Shown one piece after another: positions 18,191 to 26,139 of a stretch of 64,000 bases of DNA. Numbering within the stretch: position 1 is the first letter of the stretch; each line of letters starts with the position of its first letter. This DNA is from CAZYBU01 sp964645775 (GTDB taxonomy: Bacteria > Spirochaetota > UBA4802 > UBA5550). Below the pieces are notes generated by a model. It made no database searches. It saw nothing but the letters and a program-made list of their open reading frames with translations, and had not been told where the DNA came from. The position numbers were made by a program, and so were the translations under genes. Where the stretch lies: positions 5,369-69,368 of the forward strand of contig CAZYBU010000016.1 of the NCBI GenBank assembly GCA_964645775.1, in the 5' to 3' direction.

Positions 18191-19345
18191 ATGGTTGAGA
18201 CCGGCCTTTCACGATTTATCCGGGAAGAGACAGGTTCCCGGCCCATCTCTTCGGCCCTGGTAACGAACCAGAGCTCGATTCTGCCCGATTTCCGTTATTC
18301 CTGGCAGGTACTCTCCCATGCGGGTTTCAACCTCGCGCGCCTCTTCTCCCCGGAACACGGTCTTTTCGGCGTGGAACAGGACCAGGTCCCTGTCCTGGAG
18401 GAGGCGAGGATATCCCTCCCTGTTACATGTTTGTATGGAAAGGAAGAGTCCTCCCTGAGGCCCCGGCCGGAGGATATCGAAGGGATCGATCGGGTCATCT
18501 TCGATATTCAGGACGTGGGCAGCCGCTACTACACCTATCTGCAGACCCTGATCATTTTCATGGAGGCACTTTCCGGTACCGGTATCGAGCTTGTGGTTCT
18601 CGACAGGCCCAATCCTCTCGGTGGGGAGATGATCGAAGGACCCGGCCTGGAACCGGAGTTTCGTTCATTTGTGGGATACCTGCCCGTTACCCCCCGTCAC
18701 GGACTGACGGCCGGGGAATACGCTCTTTTGGCTTTGGAGTATCTGAATTTGGACTGTGATCTCAGGGTGGTGACCATGAGAGGCTGGGACCGTTCCATGA
18801 CTTTCCGGGATACCGGCCTTCCCTGGGTGCCTCCCTCTCCCAACATGCCGACCCCGGAGACGGCCCTGGTCTATCCCGGAGGGTGTCTTCTTGAGGGCAC
18901 GAGCCTGAGTGAGGGGAGGGGAACTGCCACTCCCTTCCAGGTTGCCGGTTCGCCCGGGCTTGATTCCGGGCGGCTTATCCGTGACATGGAGAAATGGAAC
19001 CTCCGCGGCGTGGTATGGCGTCCCCTTCTCTTCCGGCCCCAGTTTAACAAGCACGCCGGGAAACTCTGCCAGGGAGTCGGCATCCATCCTGCTGACCCCT
19101 CTTTTAAACCCTTCGAGACCTATGTGGCCCTGGTTCACGCGGCCTTCAGGCAGGATACCCTTCACTTCACCCGGGACGTATACGAGTTTAACAGCGTACA
19201 TCCTGCCTTTGACCTGTTAACCGGAAGCGGAACCATTCGGGAACTCATCGAGTCGGGCGCCGGTCCCTCTGAGATACGTGAAACCTGGAGAGAAAGCGAA
19301 AAGTCCTTTATGGAATTCAGGCGGCCTTTTCTCCTGTACTCATGA
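18191..19345 (+). CDS. namZ: NamZ-like exo-beta-N-acetylmuramidase (DUF1343)
   Basis: The product has 384 residues and matches the DUF1343/YbbC family: ALVTNQSSILPD (about 22), LFSPEHGLFGVEQDQ (about 50-64), VIFDIQDVGSRYYTYL (about 102-117), DRPNPLGGEMIEGP (about 138) and LPWVPPSPNMPTPETALVYPG (about 214). Characterised NamZ removes MurNAc from the non-reducing end of peptidoglycan fragments. The enzyme here begins almost at the conserved domain and has no signal peptide, so it probably works in the cytoplasm on imported fragments; the Bacillus enzyme is secreted. No clear ribosome site precedes the ATG. A symporter gene follows after 19 bases. Confidence 0.85.
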   Translation: MVETGLSRFIREETGSRPISSALVTNQSSILPDFRYSWQVLSHAGFNLARLFSPEHGLFGVEQDQVPVLEEARISLPVTCLYGKEESSLRPRPEDIEGIDRVIFDIQDVGSRYYTYLQTLIIFMEALSGTGIELVVLDRPNPLGGEMIEGPGLEPEFRSFVGYLPVTPRHGLTAGEYALLALEYLNLDCDLRVVTMRGWDRSMTFRDTGLPWVPPSPNMPTPETALVYPGGCLLEGTSLSEGRGTATPFQVAGSPGLDSGRLIRDMEKWNLRGVVWRPLLFRPQFNKHAGKLCQGVGIHPADPSFKPFETYVALVHAAFRQDTLHFTRDVYEFNSVHPAFDLLTGSGTIRELIESGAGPSEIRETWRESEKSFMEFRRPFLLYS

Positions 19346-19364
19346 GAGTCTATCCGGAGGAAGT

Positions 19365-20795
19365 ATGACGATCGAGATAACAATCATCCTGATCTACCTC
19401 GTGGGAGTCAATATCATTGCACTCCGGAGTTCCCGGGTCAGGAACATGGCCGATTATTTTCTCGGGGGCCGCTCTATCCACTGGGCTCCGGCCGCCCTCT
19501 CCATTGTTGCCACGGAGACAAGCACTCTTACCTTTATTTCTATCCCGGGCCTGGCCTACAGTAAGGGGATCGGCTTTCTCCAGCTGGCCGCCGGGTACAT
19601 CATAGGCAGGATACTTGTCGCGCTCATTCTGGTACCGGGCTATTTCCGGGGAGAGCTTTCCAGCACCTACGGATTCTTAAGGGAACGCTTCGGTCCCGTT
19701 TCCATGCGGGCTGCCTCACTGGTCTTCATGGTGACCCGCCTCCTGGCTGACAGTGTCCGCCTCTTTGCCACGGCTATCCCCCTCTCACTTCTGACGGGCT
19801 GGGAAATGAAATGGTGCATCGGTCTGATTGCCGCGGCTACCATTCTTTATACCCTTTACGGCGGGCTGAAGGCCGTGATCGTGGCTGACAGTATCCAGAT
19901 GGTACTCTACGTGGTAAGCGGTATCGCTGCGATCGTCTTTATCCTTTCCGTAAGTGGAACGGGTATGGCCGGTCTAATGGAAAAGGTTCCGGGGAATCTG
20001 CTTGAAGCGGTGACCCTTGACGCTGGCCAGGGTCTTTTCGCGGGATACACCCTGCTGACCGGCCTGGTTGGCGGGGCCTTTCTCTCCTTCGCTTCCCACG
20101 GGACAGACCATCTCCTGGTCCAGAGGCTCCTCTCATGCCGGGACCGGGAAAACGCCAGAGTGGCCGTGGTGGCCAGCGGACTTATCATCTTTGTGCAGTT
20201 TGGCCTCTTTCTTTTTCTCGGACTTCTGATCCATGCTTTCCTGGGAGGCCAGCATTTCCAGTCGCCTGACCGGGTTATGCCCTTTTTTATTACGGAACAT
20301 CTTCCCGCCGGTCTGGGCGGCCTGATGCTGGCCGGGGTCTTTGCCGCCGCCATGAGTTCTCTCAGTTCCTCGATTAACTCCCTGGCCTCGTCCACAGTTT
20401 ACGATCTGCTTCCCGGGAAGATGAGTGAGAGAATCGGAATGGGCCTTTCACGGGTAACGGCCGTGGGCTGGACCGCTCTTTTGACCGGGAGCGCCCTTCT
20501 CTTTACCGGGACTACCACACCCCTGGTGGAGATCGGTCTCGGCATCGCCTCGGTCACCTACGGAGGAATACTCGGAGTATTTGCCGTGGCCCGTTCTTCA
20601 TGGAGGGTGAGAGAGAGATCGGTCCTGGCCGGCCTTCTCGTGAGTGTCGGTATTCTTTTCTTCGTGGCGACATCCACGGAAATTTTCTGGACCTGGTACG
20701 TCCCCCTGGGAGGAGCTGTTTGCCTGATCGTTACTTTCTTCATCGAGGCGATACAGAGAATTTTTTTCAGGAGTGAGGACGGGTGTCTTCGATAA
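19365..20795 (+). CDS. Sodium:solute symporter (SSS family)
   Basis: This is a polytopic membrane protein of 476 residues with about 13 hydrophobic segments. I chose the ATG at 19365, which has GGAGGAAG just upstream. Family signs are RNMADYFLGGRSIHWAPAALS near the N-terminus, the unwound first helix with ATETSTLTFISIPGLAY, LYTLYGGLKAVIVADSIQMV (about 162-182) and FASHGTDHLLVQRLLSCRD. SSS proteins carry sugars, amino acids, sialic acid and similar compounds with sodium. Next to NamZ, a MurNAc-containing sugar or disaccharide is a reasonable substrate guess, but the sequence does not prove it. The 3' end overlaps the convergent regulator by 29 bases. Confidence 0.85.
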   Translation: MTIEITIILIYLVGVNIIALRSSRVRNMADYFLGGRSIHWAPAALSIVATETSTLTFISIPGLAYSKGIGFLQLAAGYIIGRILVALILVPGYFRGELSSTYGFLRERFGPVSMRAASLVFMVTRLLADSVRLFATAIPLSLLTGWEMKWCIGLIAAATILYTLYGGLKAVIVADSIQMVLYVVSGIAAIVFILSVSGTGMAGLMEKVPGNLLEAVTLDAGQGLFAGYTLLTGLVGGAFLSFASHGTDHLLVQRLLSCRDRENARVAVVASGLIIFVQFGLFLFLGLLIHAFLGGQHFQSPDRVMPFFITEHLPAGLGGLMLAGVFAAAMSSLSSSINSLASSTVYDLLPGKMSERIGMGLSRVTAVGWTALLTGSALLFTGTTTPLVEIGLGIASVTYGGILGVFAVARSSWRVRERSVLAGLLVSVGILFFVATSTEIFWTWYVPLGGAVCLIVTFFIEAIQRIFFRSEDGCLR

Positions 20796-21723
20796 TCTTA
20801 AGTGACGTGCGGGATTCGTCGTTGAACCTCTCGCCGCTGGGGTCAAAAATCATCAGGATCTCCGTGCGCACATTGGGCTGGATAACAAAATAGTAATCAC
20901 CGCCGAGCTTGCGGACCATGTCAATGCCCCGTCCGGTTTCGGCGATCCGGTCGGTCACGTCCTCTCCGGTCTCAAAGGAACGGATGATAAGGTTCGTCTG
21001 CTCAACCACCTTGTTTATGTTCTGAAGGATGACCTCCCGGCTGAGTCTTCCGTTATAATCCGTGATGGAGATACCGTACTCCCGTTTGTTGTGGGCCATG
21101 AGGATGTCCACGTACTGGCCCTCCGGCAGTACGACAGCTTTCCGTTCCATCTTCTCCCGTGAGAGTCCGTGGGAGTGGTAGACCGCGTTAATGATCATCT
21201 CATGGAGAACCAGGGTCAGGGGATGGCGGTTTTCGAGATTGAATCCCCAGCTTTCAATCTCATCCAGTATCTTCGGCACCGCCTTCGGAATCTGGTTGGA
21301 AGATGTAAGGCGGATACGGCGCGTTTTGGTCAGATCGGACATATAATTTTTAAGGCCGAAGATGTTTTCCCGGTTCATAAGTTTGTCAGCGAGCCTGCGG
21401 AGAGTCCGGGAATCGATAGGTTTCGATAGAACGTTTCCGATACCTTCCTTGAATATCCGGTCGAAGAAGGAGTCCATATCCCGGTCGGTTACCATGATGG
21501 CGGGGATATAGGGGTAATTGTTCCGGATGTAATTATAGAGATCAAAGGAGTTGTCCCCCGGAAGGTCGACCTCGCTTATGACCAGATCAAAATCATAGGT
21601 CTCCAGAAGAGACATGGCCTCAAAGGCGGACTCGGCCGGTTCCACCCTGAATTCCTTTTCAGGGAAGAAACCTGCCAGTTCCTTTTGATATTCCGTAAAA
21701 TCTACTACGAGAATGCTTTTCAT
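20767..21723 (-). CDS. REC-domain regulator fused to GHKL (anti-sigma-like) ATPase domain
   Basis: The protein has 318 residues. The N-terminal receiver domain (about 1-120) begins MKSILVVDF and has phospho-acceptor context LVISEVDLPG (Asp about 54), VTDRD and a conserved Lys in LSKPIDS. The C-terminal half has GHKL ATPase features: the N-box HEMIINAVYHSHG (about 168-180), SITDYNGRLS as G1 box and ETGRGIDMVRKLGGDYYF as the later glycine box. This resembles RsbW-type kinase domains rather than a histidine kinase, as no H-box is present. It may switch an anti-sigma or partner-switch pathway; no partner gene is adjacent. An AAAGG ribosome site precedes the ATG. Confidence 0.8.
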   Translation of the reverse strand: MKSILVVDFTEYQKELAGFFPEKEFRVEPAESAFEAMSLLETYDFDLVISEVDLPGDNSFDLYNYIRNNYPYIPAIMVTDRDMDSFFDRIFKEGIGNVLSKPIDSRTLRRLADKLMNRENIFGLKNYMSDLTKTRRIRLTSSNQIPKAVPKILDEIESWGFNLENRHPLTLVLHEMIINAVYHSHGLSREKMERKAVVLPEGQYVDILMAHNKREYGISITDYNGRLSREVILQNINKVVEQTNLIIRSFETGEDVTDRIAETGRGIDMVRKLGGDYYFVIQPNVRTEILMIFDPSGERFNDESRTSLKIIEDTRPHS

Positions 21724-21799
21724 AACAGCCTTTCATTACATGTATCGGACCCGCAGGAATAAAACTCTTGCCAATTTACTCTGTCGGCGGGAAATATGG

Positions 21800-21828
21800 T
21801 TGAATTTATATAAAACTGCCGATAGTAT
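21800..21828 (+). promoter_or_regulatory. Candidate promoter for the 21887 exported protein
   Basis: TTGAAT (21800-21805), a 17-base spacer and TAGTAT (21823-21828) lie about 60 bases before the ATG at 21887. The spacer is A+T-rich. Confidence 0.5.
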
Positions 21829-21886
21829 ATGTAAGAGAAAGGCATTCTCATTATTTTACTATGGACGACAAAACGTGGAGGAGAAC

Positions 21887-22582
21887 ATGAAACGCCTTCT
21901 TGTGCTTCTGATGATAGTCGGTCTTCTGCCTGTTGCGTTTCTTTCGGCCCAGGATGAACCGAAGAAAAAAGGATACACCCTGAAATCAGAAAAACTTGAT
22001 GCAAAGGGTGACGAACTCGATAAACAGATAACCAGGTTAAATCAGGACCTGGAAAAGCTTCTTGTGAAGTATGATCTGCTTAATACCAAAGACATACGAC
22101 AGCTTCCTTTTCAGACAACCTATAACATGGGGGACGACTTTATCCAGATGGAGAAACATCTGTTCAACCGTAACCCGGTCGCCGCTGATAAGGTCGTCGG
22201 TATACGGACACGAATGATTAAGATATATACGGACGGTAACAAAATAAATAAAATCGAGTATGTACTCTACAATAAAGATTATAATTCCGGTTTCTGGGAC
22301 CGGGTAACAATCATGGACCCGACCCCTACGGACGGCAATACGGGTGATATCGAGTTTACCCATATTTCCACGGGCAAGACCGTTTTAAAAAACAAGAAAC
22401 TGGCTGATATAAAGAATACTACGGCCAATCCTGTCCGAAATGAACTGAAGCAGGACTTCCTGGTGCCAAACCTGAACATATTCTACGACGCCTTTCAGTT
22501 TACGGCCGAGGCCTATTACAGTGAATTCAAGGACGCGGACGTGAAGATGAGCGAGTTTCTTAAACAGACTACCCGTTACTGA
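21887..22582 (+). CDS. Exported protein of unknown function
   Basis: The protein has 231 residues from the ATG at 21887, which has GGAGGAG upstream. A signal peptide is clear (KRLLVLLMIVGLLPVAFLSAQ, cut after about residue 21). A short coiled coil follows (LDAKGDELDKQITRLNQDLEKLL, about 32-55) and then a domain I do not recognise, with YNMGDDFIQMEKHLFNRNP and a beta-rich middle (IEYVLYNKDYNSGFWDRVTI). It is a single-gene unit: own promoter before, strong terminator after. Expected location is the periplasm. It may be specific to this lineage. Confidence 0.8.
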   Translation: MKRLLVLLMIVGLLPVAFLSAQDEPKKKGYTLKSEKLDAKGDELDKQITRLNQDLEKLLVKYDLLNTKDIRQLPFQTTYNMGDDFIQMEKHLFNRNPVAADKVVGIRTRMIKIYTDGNKINKIEYVLYNKDYNSGFWDRVTIMDPTPTDGNTGDIEFTHISTGKTVLKNKKLADIKNTTANPVRNELKQDFLVPNLNIFYDAFQFTAEAYYSEFKDADVKMSEFLKQTTRY

Positions 22583-22609
22583 TCTATTTTTCCCCGATTG
22601 TACGGATAG

Positions 22610-22633
22610 CCCCCGAGCGATCGGGGGTTTTTT
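22610..22633 (+). terminator. Rho-independent terminator
   Basis: CCCCCGA (22610-22616), loop GCGA, TCGGGGG (22621-22627) and a run of six T form a textbook intrinsic terminator 28 bases after the stop of the 21887 gene. Confidence 0.92.
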
Positions 22634-22671
22634 GCGGCCGGCGCAGGTACAACAAGGTTGAGAGGTGTGAA

Positions 22672-24051
22672 ATGAAAAATCCTATCCTTGTCCCGGAGCT
22701 CAGGGACCTGATCCGAAAAAAGAAATTTCGTGTCATCGAATCTTTCCTGGAGGATAAACACCCCAGGGAGCTTGCCGAATACGTGGGTATGCTCACACCC
22801 GATGAAATATGGAAGATCATATCCCTGGCAAAGCCTCTCACCAAGTCGGCCATCTTCAGCTACCTGGATATGGACGTCCAGGTGGAACTGGTTTCCGGGC
22901 ACTGGAAGAACCATATTCGGGACCTTCTCATGGACATGTCTCACGACGACCGGGCCGATCTCTTTCAGCACCTTGACAAGGAGATAGCCGATCGGCTCCT
23001 CGTTATGCTTCCCCTGCAGGAGAGGAGCGACGTTATCCGGCTGACAAACTTCAGCGAAGAGACGGCCGGCGCCATAATGACCACCGACTTCGCCTACCTG
23101 AACGAGAACGACACGGCCGAGAAGGCCCTGAGGAAGCTTCGCAGGGAATCTCCATCAAAGGAGACGATTTACTATATCTATGTTACTGATGATGAAGGAA
23201 AACTGATCGGTTTTCTCTCCCTGAGAAAGCTGATACTGGCCCGTCCCCGGCAGAAAATTTCCAGTATCATGAAACCGGATGTTATCTACGCCCATGTTTC
23301 CGACGACCAGGAGACCTGCGCCCGAATCATTGCCGAGTATGACCTCCTGGCCCTTCCCATCCTGGACGCCGCTGACCGCATCCTCGGTATCGTAACATAC
23401 GATGACGCCATCGACATTATCCGGGAAGAGCAGACCGAGGATCTGGAACGACTCATGGCCATCAGCGGTAGCGTGGAGGAGAAGAGCTACCTGGAAGTAC
23501 CGGCCCATACTCACCTGAGGAAGCGGGCCTTCTGGGTGGTTATACTGGGTCTTCTCGGACTGGTGACCGGTCTTATCGTGGAGGTCTTTCAGGAGACGCT
23601 CCAGACCCTTATCATACTCTCTTTCTATATACCTCTGCTGAACGCGGCGGGGGGCAATACCGGATCCCAGTCCGCTACGGTCATCCTCCGTTCTTTGGCT
23701 CTGAAGGAGCTGACCCCGGGAGATTTTTTCAAGGTGATACGAAAAGAGTTTGTCATAAGCCTGGGGCTCTCTTTCTGCCTGGGCGCGATCACTTTTGGAA
23801 GGGTTTACTTTCTCCCCACGGAGACGCCGATACCGGAACAGTTTACCCTGATGAACGTCTCCCTGGTCATAGGTATCTCAATTGCCCTCCAGGTTCTCTG
23901 GTCCACCATCTTCGGTGCCCTGGTTCCTATCTTCGCCACAAAGATCAAGATCGACCCGGCCGTGGTCTCCAGTCCCCTGCTCACCACCTTTGTCGACATG
24001 GGAGGGATTATTATCTATTTTACCGTAGCGAGACTTATCCTGGGGATCTGA
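22672..24051 (+). CDS. mgtE: Magnesium transporter MgtE
   Basis: MgtE is a magnesium channel gated by cytoplasmic Mg2+. The product has 459 residues, the family length. In order it has the N-terminal superhelical MgtE_N domain (about 1-130, with LVSGHWKNHIRDLLMDMSHDD and RSDVIRLTNFSEETAGAIMTTDF), a pair of CBS domains (about 140-260), a connecting helix, and five transmembrane helices (about 280-459). The pore helix motif AAGGNTGSQSATVILRSLAL is intact at about 323. It has no operon partners; a terminator precedes it and a promoter for the next operon follows it. Confidence 0.97.
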   Translation: MKNPILVPELRDLIRKKKFRVIESFLEDKHPRELAEYVGMLTPDEIWKIISLAKPLTKSAIFSYLDMDVQVELVSGHWKNHIRDLLMDMSHDDRADLFQHLDKEIADRLLVMLPLQERSDVIRLTNFSEETAGAIMTTDFAYLNENDTAEKALRKLRRESPSKETIYYIYVTDDEGKLIGFLSLRKLILARPRQKISSIMKPDVIYAHVSDDQETCARIIAEYDLLALPILDAADRILGIVTYDDAIDIIREEQTEDLERLMAISGSVEEKSYLEVPAHTHLRKRAFWVVILGLLGLVTGLIVEVFQETLQTLIILSFYIPLLNAAGGNTGSQSATVILRSLALKELTPGDFFKVIRKEFVISLGLSFCLGAITFGRVYFLPTETPIPEQFTLMNVSLVIGISIALQVLWSTIFGALVPIFATKIKIDPAVVSSPLLTTFVDMGGIIIYFTVARLILGI

Positions 24052-24090
24052 AATTTTATCTTTTACTGCCCGGGAATATACATCTACAGG

Positions 24091-24119
24091 TTGACATTTT
24101 AACTAACAATTGGTATAGT
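24091..24119 (+). promoter_or_regulatory. Strong sigma-70-type promoter of the DUF6599-DUF362 operon
   Basis: TTGACA (24091-24096), a 17-base spacer and TATAGT (24114-24119) are nearly consensus. The GTG start of the next gene is at 24140, after AGTAAGGGG, so the transcript leader is short. It is the best promoter match in the window and would drive the five genes 24140-29542. Confidence 0.8.
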
Positions 24120-24139
24120 TTTAGTAAGGGGCTCTACCA

Positions 24140-25153
24140 GTGACGGAAAACCACGAAAAACACCCGGGTGAACGAAATCGAACCGTGGAGATGATTCTCT
24201 CCTGGGGTATTATACTTCTTTTACTTCTGCTACTTGCGGGTCTGCTGTATATGCAGAAAAGCTATGATCTTACCGCCTACGGGATCGTAACCGGCGAGAA
24301 GGAGAGCGGCAAGACAGCCGTGATTCCGGTGGATCTGAATGAAGTGGCCCCGGACCGCTATGATCCCATGGGCGAAGCGAAAAGATGGGAACAGGCAAAC
24401 CTTTTTGAAAAGATAAACGGCAAGGCTCCCATCTACCTGGATGCCGGTTTTCAGGGCCTGGTAACCCTGCGATACGTGAATACGGACGATACATCCCTCT
24501 GGATGGAACTCTATATCTACAACCAGGGCGACCGGGAGAAGGCCTTCTCCGTTTACAGTCGCCAGCGCCGGGCCGACGCGGAATCGATTCCCGGTACGGA
24601 GAGAGCCTACCGTACGGAGAACGCCGAGTTCTTCGCCCGGGGTGGACTATACGTTGAAATCATCGGTTCAGAGGAAGAACCGGCACTCGTAAAAGCTGTC
24701 CATAGACTCGGTGAAGATCTGCGGCGGCAGCTGGGACCGGCCGGCGATATTCACGAACTATCCCTCTTTCCCGATACGAGATTGGTTAATGGAAGCGAGA
24801 AGCTCTATCTTTCCAGCGCCTTCGGATACCAGGAATTCAGGAATATATTCACAGCAGGCCTTGAAACCGGGAAGGGTGAGGTGACGGTCTTTTTCTCCGG
24901 AAGTGATGACGCCCGTGAGACGAAGAAGATGATGGATGGATACATCTCCTTCCTGGAAAAGGAGGGCGCCAAACCGATACAGAGCGATGTCGATATTCCG
25001 GGACTGGTTCTTCTGGACCGGGACGGTTACTTCGAGGTTTTATTCCCGGTTAAAGGCAGGATGGCGGGTGTCCACGCCGCGGAGAGCCGCGGGGAAGCAG
25101 AAAAGGGGGCGGAGCTCCTGCATCGTTCCATCCAGGAAGGAGGGAGCCATTGA
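24140..25153 (+). CDS. Membrane-anchored DUF6599-type protein
   Basis: The protein has 337 residues from a GTG start at 24140. It has a short cytoplasmic tail, one transmembrane helix (about 18-38, ILSWGIILLLLLLLAGLLY) and a periplasmic domain. The domain resembles the DUF6599 family: IYLDAGFQGLVTLRYVN (about 93), the YIYNQGDREKAFSVYSRQR block (about 122) and a second half with a similar fold (FGYQEFRNIFTAG, VTVFFSGSDDAR). Members of this family are often found beside DUF362 and ferredoxin genes, as here; biochemical function is unknown. The last codons overlap the next gene's TTG start. Confidence 0.75.
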   Translation: MTENHEKHPGERNRTVEMILSWGIILLLLLLLAGLLYMQKSYDLTAYGIVTGEKESGKTAVIPVDLNEVAPDRYDPMGEAKRWEQANLFEKINGKAPIYLDAGFQGLVTLRYVNTDDTSLWMELYIYNQGDREKAFSVYSRQRRADAESIPGTERAYRTENAEFFARGGLYVEIIGSEEEPALVKAVHRLGEDLRRQLGPAGDIHELSLFPDTRLVNGSEKLYLSSAFGYQEFRNIFTAGLETGKGEVTVFFSGSDDARETKKMMDGYISFLEKEGAKPIQSDVDIPGLVLLDRDGYFEVLFPVKGRMAGVHAAESRGEAEKGAELLHRSIQEGGSH

Positions 25154-26133
25154 GTGACGATAAGCTGAATCGACGTGAGTTTATCGAGAGATCGGTAAAG
25201 GCCGGTACCCTTCTCGCCGCGACAGGCGCCGGAGCCTGGTTCTATTATGACGAAAAGGGACCGACCCCCGGAGAGGAAGTGGCGGCAGAACCCCTTCCCG
25301 ATTATTCGGTCCCTCCGGTATCGGGTGAGAGCATCGCCATCGTCAAAGGGACCGACCGGAAGGGGAGCGCCCAGAGAGCCGTGGAGCTTCTCGGAGGCAT
25401 GGAGCGGTTCGTTAAGAAGGGAGAGAGGGTCCTTCTGAAACCGAATGTGGCTTTCGCCTCGTCCCCTTCCCTCGGCGCCACGACCCATCCTGACATTATT
25501 GAGATCATGACGGAACTCTGTCTCGCGGCCGGGGCCGAAGAGGTCCTGGTCATGGATAATCCCATAAATGACCCGGCGGCCTGCTTTCTTCTGACCGGTA
25601 TCCGGGACGCGGCCGAGCGGAGCGGGGCCCGTATTCTTTATCCCCGGAAATCATTGTTTAAAAATTATACCCTGGAAGGGGCGAGCCTTATCCGTGGATG
25701 GCCCCTCTTGTACCGGCCCCTCCGGGAGGTGGACCGGGTTATCGGACTGGCCCCGGTGAAGTCCCACCACAGGAGCGGCGCCTCCATGACCATGAAAAAC
25801 TGGTACGGCCTCCTGGGAGGGCAGAGGAACCTCTTTCACCAGGATATTCACACCATTATAGCGGAGCTGGCCCTCATGGTGAAGCCGACCCTTGTTCTGC
25901 TGGACGGAGTGGAGGTGATGACCTCGAACGGTCCCACGGGCGGCTCCCGCTCTGACCTGACCCGGAAGAACACCGTTATAGTATCCACGGATCAGGTGGC
26001 GGCTGATTCCTTCGGGGCCACACTTCTGGGATTGACCCCCGGTGACCTGCCTCACCTGGCCATGGCCGAGAAGGGTGGGGCCGGGACCACCGATTTTGAA
26101 AGTCTTAGACCCCTGCGCGCGGTGGGAGGATAA
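25150..26133 (+). CDS. Tat-exported DUF362 protein
   Basis: The protein has 327 residues. Translation most likely starts at the TTG at 25150, overlapping the previous stop (TTGA) behind a strong AGGAAGGAGGG site. The N-terminus has a twin-arginine signal (LNRREFIERSVKAGTLLAAT), so it is exported folded, possibly with a cofactor. The DUF362 core is clear: VLLKPNVAFASSPSLGATTHPDI (about 95-118), EVLVMDNP, and APVKSHHRSGASMTMKNWYGLLGG (about 199-222). DUF362 proteins are linked to iron-sulfur redox chemistry. This copy lacks an obvious CxxCxxC cluster of its own and probably relies on the polyferredoxin next door. Confidence 0.85.
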   Translation: MSDDKLNRREFIERSVKAGTLLAATGAGAWFYYDEKGPTPGEEVAAEPLPDYSVPPVSGESIAIVKGTDRKGSAQRAVELLGGMERFVKKGERVLLKPNVAFASSPSLGATTHPDIIEIMTELCLAAGAEEVLVMDNPINDPAACFLLTGIRDAAERSGARILYPRKSLFKNYTLEGASLIRGWPLLYRPLREVDRVIGLAPVKSHHRSGASMTMKNWYGLLGGQRNLFHQDIHTIIAELALMVKPTLVLLDGVEVMTSNGPTGGSRSDLTRKNTVIVSTDQVAADSFGATLLGLTPGDLPHLAMAEKGGAGTTDFESLRPLRAVGG

Positions 26134-26139
26134 CCGGAT

